From Clostridium sp. AM49-4BH (GTDB taxonomy: Bacteria; Bacillota; Clostridia; Lachnospirales; Lachnospiraceae), in NCBI RefSeq assembly GCF_003478335.1, contig NZ_QUFB01000001.1:1-64000 (forward strand): a stretch of DNA of 64,000 nt, in the 5' to 3' direction. A program made the translations under genes and the position numbers. Shown here piece by piece: positions 44,888 through 57,800 of the stretch (the first letter of the stretch is position 1; each line of letters begins with the position of its first letter). The notes under the pieces were generated by a model, which saw only the letters and a list, made by a program, of their open reading frames with translations, was not told the origin of the DNA and searched no databases.

Positions 44888-44915
44888 CAATTTTGTAACA
44901 AATTTGTAAAACGAC

Positions 44916-44943
44916 TTGCATTTTTCAGAAAACATGATATAAT
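44916..44943 (+). promoter_or_regulatory. Extended -10 promoter of the SleB-like gene
   Basis: TTGCAT (44916-44921) and a perfect TATAAT (44938-44943) are 16 bp apart, with a TG extension one base upstream of the -10. Confidence 0.75.
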
Positions 44944-45022
44944 TGTTACATAAATGTTAAGAAATTGTATTAATTTCGCAACAAAATTTGCTGCTTTATA
45001 AGTGGCGGAATGGGGATTATTT

Positions 45023-45694
45023 ATGTTTAAGAAATTTGCAATGTTTGTACTGATGATTGGAATGTTGTTCAGCTTCGGGCTCGTACAACAGACAACCGTT
45101 TCTGCTGACAGTGCAGTGACTGTTTCAGAAAATACAACAGAGAATAATACAGAGACAATGAGTGTGCCGGTCGTGTCCAGTGCTCCGGTTGCAACAAAGC
45201 AGCCGGTTGTTACGAAGACACCGGCAAGAACAAAACAGGTAAAGAAAACAATCGCTAAGTCTAAGAAGACCAAAAAATCAAAAGTTAAGAAAACACGAGC
45301 TAAGTACAAGAAATCAGACTTGAGACTTATGGCAAGTATTATTAACTGTGAAGCAGGCGGTGAAAGCTATCAGGGACAGGTTGCTGTTGGTATAGTTGTA
45401 ATGAACCGCGTAAGATCTAAGCAGTTTCCAAATACCATTCGTAAAGTGATCTATCAGCGTGGACAGTTTTCACCGGTACGTAATGGTATGCTTCGCAAAA
45501 AATTAGCACAGTATGATGCCGGAAAGATTCGTTCCAGACAGTGGAAATCATGTATTAAGGCGGCGAAAACAGCTTTGAACGGTCAGACGATCGTCAAGAT
45601 CAAAGGTAAGACACGTAGCATGAAAGGGGTTCGTTTCTTTAGTGTTGGACTTCCAAATGCAAAATTTCGCTTGGGTGGACATCGATTCAAATAA
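45023..45694 (+). CDS. Secreted cell wall hydrolase, SleB/CwlJ type
   Basis: 223 aa. A signal peptide (MFKKFAMFVLMIGMLFSFGLV up to SADS, in part FVLMIGMLFSFGLV) is followed by a Thr/Val/Pro-rich and Lys-rich linker. The Hydrolase_2 domain contains LMASIINCEAGGESYQGQVA, VGIVVMNRV, YQRGQFSPV and ends in GHRFK. The Glu of NCEAGGE is the likely catalytic residue. SleB/CwlJ enzymes degrade spore cortex; secreted versions also act on the vegetative wall, so sporulation use is not certain. GTG at 45002 is in frame, but 45023 starts the signal peptide and follows GGGG. It is monocistronic, with its own promoter and terminator. Confidence 0.85.
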   Translation: MFKKFAMFVLMIGMLFSFGLVQQTTVSADSAVTVSENTTENNTETMSVPVVSSAPVATKQPVVTKTPARTKQVKKTIAKSKKTKKSKVKKTRAKYKKSDLRLMASIINCEAGGESYQGQVAVGIVVMNRVRSKQFPNTIRKVIYQRGQFSPVRNGMLRKKLAQYDAGKIRSRQWKSCIKAAKTALNGQTIVKIKGKTRSMKGVRFFSVGLPNAKFRLGGHRFK

Positions 45695-45705
45695 GAAGAT
45701 GGATT

Positions 45706-45739
45706 AGGACAGCGTATGATGCAATACACTGTCCTTTTT
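45706..45739 (+). terminator. Terminator after the SleB-like gene
   Basis: AGGACAG (45706-45712) pairs with CTGTCCT (45729-45735), extended by TAT/ATA, followed by TTTTT. Confidence 0.85.
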
Positions 45740-45852
45740 ATTTTTAGAGGAAACTTTTCGATTCTTATAATCTAAAAAATACTCTGCGAGAATGCGATCA
45801 CTGCACAGAGGAAGGTTGCATAAGCTGAAGATAAGCCGGAGGTAGATATTAT

Positions 45853-45881
45853 TTTACTTCTTGGAAAGAATGTGATATGAT
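45853..45881 (+). promoter_or_regulatory. Candidate promoter of glnS
   Basis: TTTACT (45853-45858) and TATGAT (45876-45881) are 17 bp apart with a TG extension before the -10. No T-box core was found in the leader. Confidence 0.5.
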
Positions 45882-45963
45882 AGTAGGCAATGATAATATG
45901 GCTGTGTTAGCGAATGGTTAGATAAGCAGTGGTCATATGATAATTAAGGAGGAATGGATAAAA

Positions 45964-47661
45964 GTGAGTAACCCAGAGGATATCAAGGATGATCATGAAA
46001 AGGAAACAGTTGTTTCCCGTAATTTTATTGAAAATATAATTGATAAGGATTTAGAAGACGGCGTCTATAGCAAAATTGTGACGCGTTTTCCACCGGAGCC
46101 AAATGGTTATCTGCATATTGGACATGCGAAATCTATTATTTTGAATTCGGGTCTGGCAAAGGAATATGGCGGAGATTTTCATCTTCGTTTTGACGACACC
46201 AATCCGATGAAAGAGAAAGCAGAATTTGTTGAGTCGATCATGGAAGATGTTCGCTGGATCTGTGGTGATCTGGATAAGGAAATGGTCTTTTTTGCATCCG
46301 ACTATTTTGATCAGATGTATGAATGCGCAGTAAAGCTGATCAAAAAGGGAAAAGCATTTGTGTGTGATCTTAATGCTGAGCAGATGCGTGAATATCGTGG
46401 TACACTCAAAGAGGCCGGAAAGAATAGTCCATATCGAGATCGTTCTGTTGAAGAGAACTTGGATCTGTTTGAACGCATGCGCAATGGTGAGTTTGAGGAT
46501 GGATCATGTGTACTTCGTGCCAAGATTGATATGTCCTCTCCGAACATGAATATGCGTGATCCGGTTATTTATCGTGTGGCAAGAATGCATCATCATAATG
46601 CCGGAGACAAGTGGTGTATTTATCCGATGTATGATTTCGCACATCCGATCGAAGATGCGATCGAGGGTGTGACACATTCGATCTGCACGTTGGAATTTGA
46701 AGATCATAGACCGTTGTATGACTGGGTAGTTCGTGAATTGGAGTTTGAGAACCCGCCAAAGCAGATTGAGTTTGCAAAATTATATTTGACGAATGTTGTA
46801 ACCGGTAAGCGTTACATTAAGAAGTTAGTAGAAGATGGTATTGTAGATGGATGGGATGATCCACGTCTCGTGTCGATCGCTGCGCTGCGCCGCCGTGGTT
46901 TTACACCGGAATCTATCCGTAATTTTATGGAGTTGTCTGGTGTATCAAAAGCACAGAGCTCTTCTGATTATGCCATGCTTGAGTATTGTATCCGGGAGGA
47001 TCTCAAGATGAAACGTCCGCGTATGATGGCGGTTCTTGATCCGGTCAAGCTTGTTATTACAAATTATCCGGAAAATGAGATTGAATATCTGGACGTTGCA
47101 AACAATCAGGAAAATGAGGAAATGGGAACCCGTAAGGTGCCATTTGGACGCGAATTATATATTGATCGTGCTGATTTTATGATCGAACCGCCGAAAAAGT
47201 ATTTCCGTTTGTATCCGGGCAATGAAGTTCGATTGATGAATGCATATTTTGTAACTTGTACCGATTATATTACAGATGATGACGGGAATGTGACAGAGAT
47301 TCATTGTACGTATGATCCGGAGACTAAGAGCGGAAGCGGTTTTACGGGAAGAAAGGTAAAAGGAACCATTCAATGGGTATGTGCCGAGACAGCCGAGAGG
47401 GCAGAAGTTCGTTTATACGAAAATATTGTCGATGAGGAAAAGGGCGTGTACAATGAGGATGGAACCATAAATGTTAATCCAAACTCGTTGACAATACTTG
47501 AAAATTGCTATGTGGAGCCAGCGTTAGCAGAAGCAAAACCTATGGATAGTTTTCAGTTTGTGCGTCAGGGATATTTCTGTGTAGATTCCAAAGATTCTAC
47601 AGAGGATCATCTCGTTTTTAACCGCATTGTATCGTTAAAGAGTTCATATCGTCCAAAATAA
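45964..47661 (+). CDS. glnS: Glutaminyl-tRNA synthetase
   Basis: Class I aminoacyl-tRNA synthetase charging tRNA-Gln, 565 aa. Motif HIGH is in [18 protein letters not shown]. The GlnRS-specific segments [28 protein letters not shown] and [14 protein letters not shown] are present, and [11 protein letters not shown] is in the KMSKS-loop area. The C-terminal beta-barrel anticodon domain ([27 protein letters not shown]) is complete. The start is GTG at 45964 after AAGGAGG at 45946-45952; the ATG at 45954 leads to a stop. Many Firmicutes lack GlnRS and use GatCAB, so this implies direct glutaminylation. It is 16 bp from the DUF2225 gene. Confidence 0.96.
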   Translation: MSNPEDIKDDHEKETVVSRNFIENIIDKDLEDGVYSKIVTRFPPEPNGYLHIGHAKSIILNSGLAKEYGGDFHLRFDDTNPMKEKAEFVESIMEDVRWICGDLDKEMVFFASDYFDQMYECAVKLIKKGKAFVCDLNAEQMREYRGTLKEAGKNSPYRDRSVEENLDLFERMRNGEFEDGSCVLRAKIDMSSPNMNMRDPVIYRVARMHHHNAGDKWCIYPMYDFAHPIEDAIEGVTHSICTLEFEDHRPLYDWVVRELEFENPPKQIEFAKLYLTNVVTGKRYIKKLVEDGIVDGWDDPRLVSIAALRRRGFTPESIRNFMELSGVSKAQSSSDYAMLEYCIREDLKMKRPRMMAVLDPVKLVITNYPENEIEYLDVANNQENEEMGTRKVPFGRELYIDRADFMIEPPKKYFRLYPGNEVRLMNAYFVTCTDYITDDDGNVTEIHCTYDPETKSGSGFTGRKVKGTIQWVCAETAERAEVRLYENIVDEEKGVYNEDGTINVNPNSLTILENCYVEPALAEAKPMDSFQFVRQGYFCVDSKDSTEDHLVFNRIVSLKSSYRPK

Positions 47662-47676
47662 GGAGGCAAAAGCGAC

Positions 47677-48540
47677 ATGGGGTTATTTTCAGGTTTGGAA
47701 AAATTTGGCTTAGGTAAGCTGGAAAAAATGGATGTTTTCGAAGAAGAAAAGAAAAGAGATGCAGTCGAACATCCGAAAAAGGATCAAAAGCCACAGATTC
47801 AAGAAGAAGATTTATTGTTTGATAAATCATTTACTTGTCCGGTATGTGATGAGGAATTTCATTCAAAAATGGTGCGTACCGGTAAGGTAAAGTTATTGTC
47901 GGCGGACAGTGATCTGCGACCAAAATATCAGATGGTTGATTCGTTAAAATATGATGCATTAGTGTGTCCACACTGTGGCTATGCTGCATTAAGCAGATTC
48001 TTTAAGTTTATGCTTCCTGCACAGGCTAAGATGATTCGTGAAAACATCACGGCTAATTTTAAGGGAATCGACACATCGGCAAGTACATATTCTTACGATG
48101 ACGCAATTATGAGACATCAGCTTGCACTTGCAAATGCTGTTGTCAAAAAGGCTAAGACAAGCGAAAAAGCATATACTTGTCTGAAAATGGCATGGCTATA
48201 CCGTGGCAAAGCAGAAAATCTTCCAAAAGATAGTAAAGACTATCAGACACAGATCATAGAATTAAAAAAGCAGGAGTTAGAATTGCTCAAAAATGCTTGT
48301 GAGGGATTTAAATCTGCATATAGCAAGGAAACGTTTCCAATGTGTGGCATGGATGAGATCACGATGATGTATTTGATCGCAGATCTTTGTCGTAGAATTG
48401 GACATTTTGACGAATCAAAACGGTGGATTTCCAGTGTACTTACAAGCCGCGGCGCGAATGAGCGCATTAAGAACAAGGCGAGAGATCTTAAAGATATGGT
48501 TGAAAAGGATGTGGAACGCTTGTCCAAAGTAAAACATTAA
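47677..48540 (+). CDS. DUF2225 family zinc-ribbon/TPR-like protein
   Basis: 287 aa of the DUF2225 family. Two Cys pairs (FTCPVCDEEF and LVCPHCGYAAL) probably bind zinc. The rest is alpha-helical (AYTCLKMAWLYRGKAENL; MYLIADLCRRIGHFDESKRW) and TPR-like. Function is unknown; members are widespread in Clostridia. It follows glnS closely with AAGGAGG before the ATG and is followed by a terminator. Confidence 0.85.
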   Translation: MGLFSGLEKFGLGKLEKMDVFEEEKKRDAVEHPKKDQKPQIQEEDLLFDKSFTCPVCDEEFHSKMVRTGKVKLLSADSDLRPKYQMVDSLKYDALVCPHCGYAALSRFFKFMLPAQAKMIRENITANFKGIDTSASTYSYDDAIMRHQLALANAVVKKAKTSEKAYTCLKMAWLYRGKAENLPKDSKDYQTQIIELKKQELELLKNACEGFKSAYSKETFPMCGMDEITMMYLIADLCRRIGHFDESKRWISSVLTSRGANERIKNKARDLKDMVEKDVERLSKVKH

Positions 48541-48575
48541 ATTGTTTCATATTCGCAATGTTACATAAAAAAATG

Positions 48576-48610
48576 AGGACATCACGGAAAACCTGTGATG
48601 TCCTTTTTTT
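48576..48610 (+). terminator. Terminator after the DUF2225 gene
   Basis: AGGACATCAC (48576-48585) pairs perfectly with GTGATGTCCT (48595-48604), followed by TTTTTT. Confidence 0.92.
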
Positions 48611-48640
48611 AGGGTATAGGAAAATGCTCGTAGCGCAGAG

Positions 48641-48696
48641 GGAAGCCAACAAGAATTGCTTTAGCAATTCTTGCAAAGCGCTGGCTTTGCTTTTTT
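48641..48696. repeat. Two-hairpin dispersed repeat, copy 2
   Basis: This copy has the same GGAAGCCAACAAG start as 174-232, the same first hairpin (CAAGAATTGC / GCAATTCTTG) and a second hairpin CAAAG-CGCTGG-CTTTG in place of CAAAAC-GCTG-GTTTTG. The paired change keeps the fold. It lies between two convergent genes, just after a separate good terminator, so its presence is not needed for termination. Confidence 0.75.
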
Positions 48697-48753
48697 ATGC
48701 GTATATGTCGCAAATGATATGCAATGTTATCTGTCTGCTTGAAATAAAGCAGA

Positions 48754-49473
48754 TTATTCTGCAATAATGGTATGATTTGTTTTTATAATACTTCTTGGTA
48801 GTGCATCTTTAGAATTTTTCCATGGTGCATTTTCGTTTCGATAATCAAATTTATCGGTAAACCACTCCAGATCATCTGTCACACGCTTCATATTATCCAA
48901 GTATAGGCGGTTGAGATCATCCAAAAAAGTATCTAATTTCCTACCGGACCATTTGGTGCAGGCTGCAGTGCGCAGATCTGCATAGTGCTTGGTACAAACA
49001 CCCTTTCCCTGTTGAAAAACTGCCCGAAAATCTGAATCTTTATCATAACAGTAGAGTACAGTGTCAAGATAACGATCAAAGATTCGATGCATACGGTTAC
49101 AGACATAGCAGGAATTTTCCAGCGTTTCTAAATACTCTGTCAGAGGATCGGTTTCTTTTTTTCCAAATAATCCTTTTTTAGGAGATGTTTGTGATTTTAG
49201 TAATGTTTCAATGCGATCATTTGTGCGTTTCATATGAGTATGAAGCATTAAAGCGAGCCCCAGACGATTCTGATATCCGTACATTTTTTGAATATGGTGG
49301 CTGCAAAATCCAGTTTCATTGGTTTCCATACGGACATCATCTTCCATATAGCTTGGTCCCATGACAAACTCAATGGATTCTTTTTCAAGATCTTCATATA
49401 ATTTACAGACCGGGCATTCGCAGTCGGTGCGGAATGCATCTCCGACAGGAATCGTAAACAATTGTTCTTTCAA
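48754..49473 (-). CDS. DUF6062-like Cys-rich protein, unknown function
   Basis: 239 aa on the minus strand. Four Cys/His pairs (CECPVCKLYEDLEK, GFCSHHIQKMYGYQNR, CYVCNRMHRIFDRY, GVCTKHYADL) suggest metal binding, and the rest is helical. It resembles the DUF6062 family of Clostridia. The start is TTG at 49473, with GGAGG about eight bases upstream on that strand. It is divergent from groESL and has no obvious partner. Confidence 0.75.
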   Translation of the reverse strand: MKEQLFTIPVGDAFRTDCECPVCKLYEDLEKESIEFVMGPSYMEDDVRMETNETGFCSHHIQKMYGYQNRLGLALMLHTHMKRTNDRIETLLKSQTSPKKGLFGKKETDPLTEYLETLENSCYVCNRMHRIFDRYLDTVLYCYDKDSDFRAVFQQGKGVCTKHYADLRTAACTKWSGRKLDTFLDDLNRLYLDNMKRVTDDLEWFTDKFDYRNENAPWKNSKDALPRSIIKTNHTIIAE

Positions 49474-49673
49474 GTATTTTCCTCCATTCCTAACGCTGCG
49501 CTCTTTTACTGTGTCTGATCGTACGGCGTTATTTTCTTTTTCTTATATTTTACAGGAATTGCGGGAAAAAGAAAAGGGAAAGTAAGAAAATACAAAAAGT
49601 GAGAAAATAAGAGAATAAGAAAGAAAATAAAAGAATAATATGAAAATAGACAAAAATACAGAAACGCTCTATA

Positions 49674-49702
49674 TTGCATATCCAAAGAAAATGAAATATA
49701 TT
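49674..49702 (+). promoter_or_regulatory. Sigma-A-type promoter of groESL
   Basis: TTGCAT (49674-49679) and TATATT (49697-49702) are 17 bp apart, placing the start of transcription within or just before the CIRCE operator. Confidence 0.72.
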
Positions 49703-49712
49703 ATGCATATGG

Positions 49713-49739
49713 TTAGCACTCGAATATAGCGAGTGCTAG
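49713..49739 (+). promoter_or_regulatory. CIRCE operator (HrcA binding site)
   Basis: TTAGCACTC (49713-49721), nine-base spacer, GAGTGCTAG (49731-49739): a CIRCE inverted repeat with only the final base differing from perfect symmetry. It implies heat-shock repression by HrcA, whose gene is not in the window. Confidence 0.95.
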
Positions 49740-49742
49740 TAA

Positions 49743-51696
<1,954 letters not shown>

Positions 51697-51756
51697 TCCG
51701 GATCCTTCAAAGTATATCGTTGTAGTATATAGAGCATAATTTATGTTCTGAATAGG

Positions 51757-51803
51757 CTGCTCTTTTGCAGATCCCAAAGGATTGCAAAAGAGCAGTTATT
51801 TTT
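51757..51803 (+). terminator. Terminator after groEL
   Basis: CTGCTCTTTTGCA (51757-51769) and TGCAAAAGAGCAG (51783-51795) form a perfect 13-bp stem, followed by a T-rich run. Confidence 0.92.
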
Positions 51804-51851
51804 TCAATATACAGAGAAATCAGAGGTATATTATTTTTTCAAGGGACACTC

Positions 51852-51880
51852 TTGAGAAAATAATGTAAATTTGTTACAAT
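51852..51880 (+). promoter_or_regulatory. Promoter of the small membrane protein gene at 51915
   Basis: TTGAGA (51852-51857) and TACAAT (51875-51880) are 17 bp apart, with a TG extension before the -10. Confidence 0.75.
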
Positions 51881-51914
51881 ATTATTGTACCGAACGTAGA
51901 ATGGAGATTGAGAT

Positions 51915-52415
51915 ATGGAACCATTATATTCAGAGACCTATTTAGAGGCCATGATGCCGAAGGAACGCAGACAGAAGCGTAACCTGATGATTGCAATATG
52001 TATCATTTTGCCTATTGTTGATCTATTGGTGTTGCATAGTGCGCTGCTTCTTTTTTTTGTTGTAGTAATTGATGCGGTAATGATCGTACTTCTGCCTAAG
52101 AAACAGACTGCGTATGAGTATGTGTTTGTAGACGGACAGATTGATTTTGATGCAATATATGGTGGTGAGCAGCGTGTCAATATACAGAAGATTGATTTAG
52201 AAAAGGTTGATATTGTGGCACCGGAACAGTCACATGCTTTAGATTCGTATCAGCAGATACCGTTAAAGGACTGCTCTTCCGGATTTGACAAGGACAGGCA
52301 TTATATAGCGGTATACCGTGGAGATGATGGAAACAGTGTACGGATACGTTTCACGCCGGATGAAACACTTTTGAACAATATGAAAGCAAAAGCAAGAAGT
52401 AAAATTCAGAGTTGA
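51915..52415 (+). CDS. Small membrane protein (DUF6106-like)
   Basis: 166 aa. An N-terminal segment MEPLYSETYLEAMMPKERRQK precedes two close hydrophobic helices (MIAICIILPIVDLLVL; LLLFFVVVIDAVMIVLL) and a soluble C-terminal domain (YEYVFVDGQIDFDAIYGGEQR ... VRIRFTPDETLLNNMK; core YVFVDGQIDFDAIYGGEQR). It looks like the DUF6106 family of Lachnospiraceae. Function is unknown. The gene has its own promoter, and its end overlaps the guaB -35 box. Confidence 0.75.
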   Translation: MEPLYSETYLEAMMPKERRQKRNLMIAICIILPIVDLLVLHSALLLFFVVVIDAVMIVLLPKKQTAYEYVFVDGQIDFDAIYGGEQRVNIQKIDLEKVDIVAPEQSHALDSYQQIPLKDCSSGFDKDRHYIAVYRGDDGNSVRIRFTPDETLLNNMKAKARSKIQS

Positions 52416-52440
52416 CAAACGTAATGGAATGGCGTATACT
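52412..52440 (+). promoter_or_regulatory. Consensus sigma-A promoter of guaB
   Basis: A perfect TTGACA (52412-52417) and TATACT (52435-52440) are 17 bp apart. The -35 overlaps the stop codon of the previous gene. No purine riboswitch was recognised in the 48-nt leader. Confidence 0.85.
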
Positions 52441-52463
52441 TTTCAAAATATTTTAAAGAATAA

Positions 52464-53945
<1,482 letters not shown>

Positions 53946-53959
53946 GAAGTGAATGACCG

Positions 53960-54670
53960 ATGAAGAAATGGACTGCAAGGCAAAAATTACAAATGAAGCG
54001 TCAGATTGCGCTGATCAGTGCTGTCACATTAGTTGTGTTGTTACTGCTTACAGGCAGTTTGACGGCCTACCAGTCGATTCGGGCAGAGCAATGGAGAAAG
54101 CAGGAAGAGAAAGAAAGACAGGCGTTGTTTGTCAAGGTTACCAAGCCGGAAATACGTCCTGCGCTTCTTACTCCTAATAAAAATTCCAGACCACAGACTA
54201 AGCTAAAAAAAGTCAATGGAATCGTTGTTCATTATACAGCGAATCCCGGTACTGATGCGATGGCAAACCGTAATTATTTCGAAAGTCGAAAGGACAAGCC
54301 GGATCAGACAAAATATAAAGTGAGCAGTCACTTTATCATTGGCTTGGATGGGACGATCGTACAGTGTATTCCGCTGGATGAGATTTCGTATGCATCAAAT
54401 GATCGCAATAAAGATACGGTTTCTATTGAATGTTGTCATCCAAATAAATCTGGCAAGTTTTCTGCGGCTACACAGACCGCTTTGATCCAGTTGTGTGCCT
54501 GGTTATGCGGAAACTATGGGATGGATACGTCTGATATCATCAGGCATTATGATGTGACGGGAAAGATGTGCCCGAAATATTATGTGAAACATAAAGATGC
54601 ATGGACTACCCTTAAAAAGAATATTTCTATAGAACTTTCTCGGTATTCAAAAAAGGAAACCGAGAAGTAA
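53960..54670 (+). CDS. Membrane-anchored N-acetylmuramoyl-L-alanine amidase
   Basis: 236 aa. Basic N-terminus and one membrane helix (LISAVTLVVLLLLTGSLTA) place the catalytic domain outside the cell. The Amidase_2 (PGRP-like) domain has GIVVHYTANPGTDAMANRNYF (core VVHYTANPGT), SSHFIIGLDGTIVQ and IRHYDVTGKMCPKYY. Zinc ligands would be the His of VVHYT, the His of IRHYD and the Cys of KMCPKYY. It cuts the peptide stem from peptidoglycan. It is co-directional with guaB and likely shares its transcript, although the functions are not related. The ribosome site is weak. Confidence 0.88.
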   Translation: MKKWTARQKLQMKRQIALISAVTLVVLLLLTGSLTAYQSIRAEQWRKQEEKERQALFVKVTKPEIRPALLTPNKNSRPQTKLKKVNGIVVHYTANPGTDAMANRNYFESRKDKPDQTKYKVSSHFIIGLDGTIVQCIPLDEISYASNDRNKDTVSIECCHPNKSGKFSAATQTALIQLCAWLCGNYGMDTSDIIRHYDVTGKMCPKYYVKHKDAWTTLKKNISIELSRYSKKETEK

Positions 54671-54693
54671 CATATGAATGATATTGTACAAAA

Positions 54694-54727
54694 CAGAGAA
54701 TAATCACACGTTATTCTCTGTTTTTTT
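54694..54727 (+). terminator. Terminator after the amidase gene
   Basis: CAGAGAATAA (54694-54703) pairs perfectly with TTATTCTCTG (54711-54720), followed by seven T residues. Confidence 0.93.
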
Positions 54728-54825
54728 GTAATATTTATCAATAGATTTTTTTGAGTTATACGATATAATTATTAATAATATGGGATATAAAAATACGTAT
54801 GTAAGCTGTTTGGAATGGAGGGAAA

Positions 54826-57800
54826 ATGACCAGAACAGCGAAAATAATGGTTATAATGTTTTTTTGCCTGACCGGACTGCTTACGGTTGAGCAGAAAGCG
54901 GCATCTGCACAAAGCACATTGGAAAAGAATGTCATTTACGATCAGGACAAGATAGGAACGTATCAAAATGAATTGGAACAATCAGCAGATCCATCTGTAT
55001 CGGTTGTTGGTGTGAAAGTGCGATTAAAGCAATCGCTTGGTTATGATGTCATTACCTATGCTGCAGATACTTGGAACAAAACTGCAGATGGTACGTGGAA
55101 GTATATTGGAACAGAAGTGGACGGAGAGCAGGGACAGTTTGGTTCGAAGATGCATTCTTATTCCTCAATTAATATATTGGGGTATACCTCTCCACGTTTT
55201 GGCATTATTACGGGTATGATGCGTAATTATATGTCTAAGAAATTGCCGGAAGAGTATTCGGTTGTTACACGTAAAATCGTACGAGGTACAGAAACTTCAA
55301 GGACGACGCAGTATTCTTTTCAAACACAAGAGCAGTTAGCAAAACAGAAGGATTCTCTGCTGCATGCTCTTCGAGGGAATGGAGAGGTGATTTCTGTATG
55401 CGAACATGTAGCAACAGGCACATCTTATGAATACACGATCTATCCGGCACAAACTATTGATGTTTCTCAAAAGAAAATTGCTATCAATACGGGCAGTTGC
55501 GCTGTTGAGCAGGTCGGCACGGCATTTTTTGATGGTTCTCATTATTATTTGTATAAACTGCCAAAACTGTGTGCACCGACAGGATATACGATGGATCTGG
55601 AAGGCTGGTATGACCAAAAGCAGGGAGGAACAAAATACGAAGAGGGTTCTTTGCTGCCTGTGAATAAGACACTCTATGCCAGATACACGTTGACAAAAAA
55701 TAAGTATTCCGTGATATGTATTGATAAGATACGGGATAGTAAGGGCATTGAGCTTGGGAGAACAGAATGGATGCAGGAATATGCCACGACAGCAGACGGT
55801 GCGTCCAGAGGAAGTGTGCCGTTACCGGATACATATTACGAAGGTGTACGTTATATTGGTGCAACGAGACAGTCAGTCGGTACGGCACAGACAATTGTTT
55901 ATCGTTTTTTTGATTATGCCGATTATGCAGTGACAGTTGTAGATGTTGTAAAATCAACGGCAGCAAAAGATGTTGTTTTAGGTTCGCATCAGATACAGTG
56001 TCCTTATCAGAAATTTATTTCCGGAGGAGAACTGGTGGGTGATAATACCGAAGAAGGAGCGTATTATTTGGGATATGTATATCGTTCGGATACCTCAGAT
56101 CGTGTTTTGACAAAGGGAACGACGGTCTATCGGTATTTTAGTCCGATCACGTATGATGTGTTATTTGATGGTAATGGAGCGACAGAAGGAGAAATGGAAC
56201 CGATGCAGGGATGTCGGTATGGTTTGACTTATACGTTGCCGTTGAATTCTTTCAAACGGAATATTAAAGTTCGTTTTGATCTGCAAGCAGAAGATGCTGT
56301 ATTTGGAGACGATGAGATATCTATTGCATGTCCTTTTGAGGGGTGGTCAGACAAAGAAGATGGTTCTGTACTGTTTCAAAATGGAGCATCATTTTTAAAT
56401 CTTTTGGATTGTTCCGGGACAAAACAATGGTATGCACATTGGGGCGAAGCTGCTTATACCGTGCAAAAGATGCCAAATCGCATGGGATATCAATTCGCAG
56501 GATGGTCTACAGATCCCAATGCGGTGCAGGGACAGTCTGCGTTTTCATTTTCTGAAGATACAACATTGTATGCAATCTGGAAAGCAGATGTTGTAGAGTA
56601 TCATGTTGAATATTACAAAGAAAAACTCGATGGACTTTTTGAAAAAGCAGCTTCGTATGCTTTTCATGGTTATACCGGTAAAGAGATTTCTGTTGAGAAT
56701 GTGGAGCAATTATATCCCGGATACTATATTGATGCGACATCGTCGACATTATCCGGACGTATTAAAGGAGACGGAAGTCTTGTGCTGTCCGTATATTATC
56801 GTCGTAATTCCTATTCACTGCAGTTCCATTTGGAAGGTGGAAGCCTGCCGGCAGAATACAGGGAATTGAAAGGAAAATATGAAGAGACGATCACAATTCC
56901 TAAGGAAACACCGAAGAAAGAGCGTTGCGAATTTTTAGGATGGACAGCAGATCGCGGTAGTACACAAATATACATCAAGGCAGGAGAAACGTATCATATA
57001 CCAAATCATGATCAGATTTTGTATGCGGTATGGAAACCGGATAGTTATAAGGTTAAGTATATGTTGGACGATCATTCCAATGAAGTTGTTATAGAAAAAG
57101 AATATGCATATGATGAAGAATTGGATATGCCGGAATGTACCAGTGACAAGAAAGGGTATCAGTTTGTTGGCTGGAAATTTATGGATAGAGAAGATGCAGG
57201 CTGTTACCAGGCGGGAGATCGATTAGAAAGCCTTTATCGGGTTAAAGATGAGGTGATCCGAATGTATGCTGTTTGGAGACCGGTACAAGGTAATATTATA
57301 TTCGATGCCAATTTTGAGGAGGAAGAAGATGCAGTAAGCGGAACGATGAATCCCATTTTTTACCAATATGAAAGTGAATGCTTGATTCCAGACAATAAAT
57401 ATAAGTTGGCGGGTTATACGTTCGCGGGTTGGAGTATGAAGCGTGATGGAAGTGGCAAACGTTATCATACCGGAGATGACCTTAAGAATGTATTTGATAC
57501 AGAAGGAGATCATACGTTATATGGAGTGTGGAAAACAGCAACCGATACACCGTTTCGGATTCGGTTATGTAAAACAAATGTTGCAGGCGACAAAGAAATC
57601 GAAGAAGTGCTTCATCTGCAGGGAGAGACTAATTGTTCGGTCAGACAGGCTTTGTTTGACTTTTATGAAATGGATTCACTGGAGAAAGTATTTCATGGAT
57701 TTAAGGTGGTTGATAGTAATGCTCTTAATACAACAATTCGACGGGATGGTTCCACAGAGGTGACCATTCATCTCCAAAGAAAAACATATCGTGTTATTGT

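Noticed and set aside
45740..45963. T-box leader before glnS
   Set aside because: No TGGNACCGCG-type T-box core or antiterminator/terminator pair seen.
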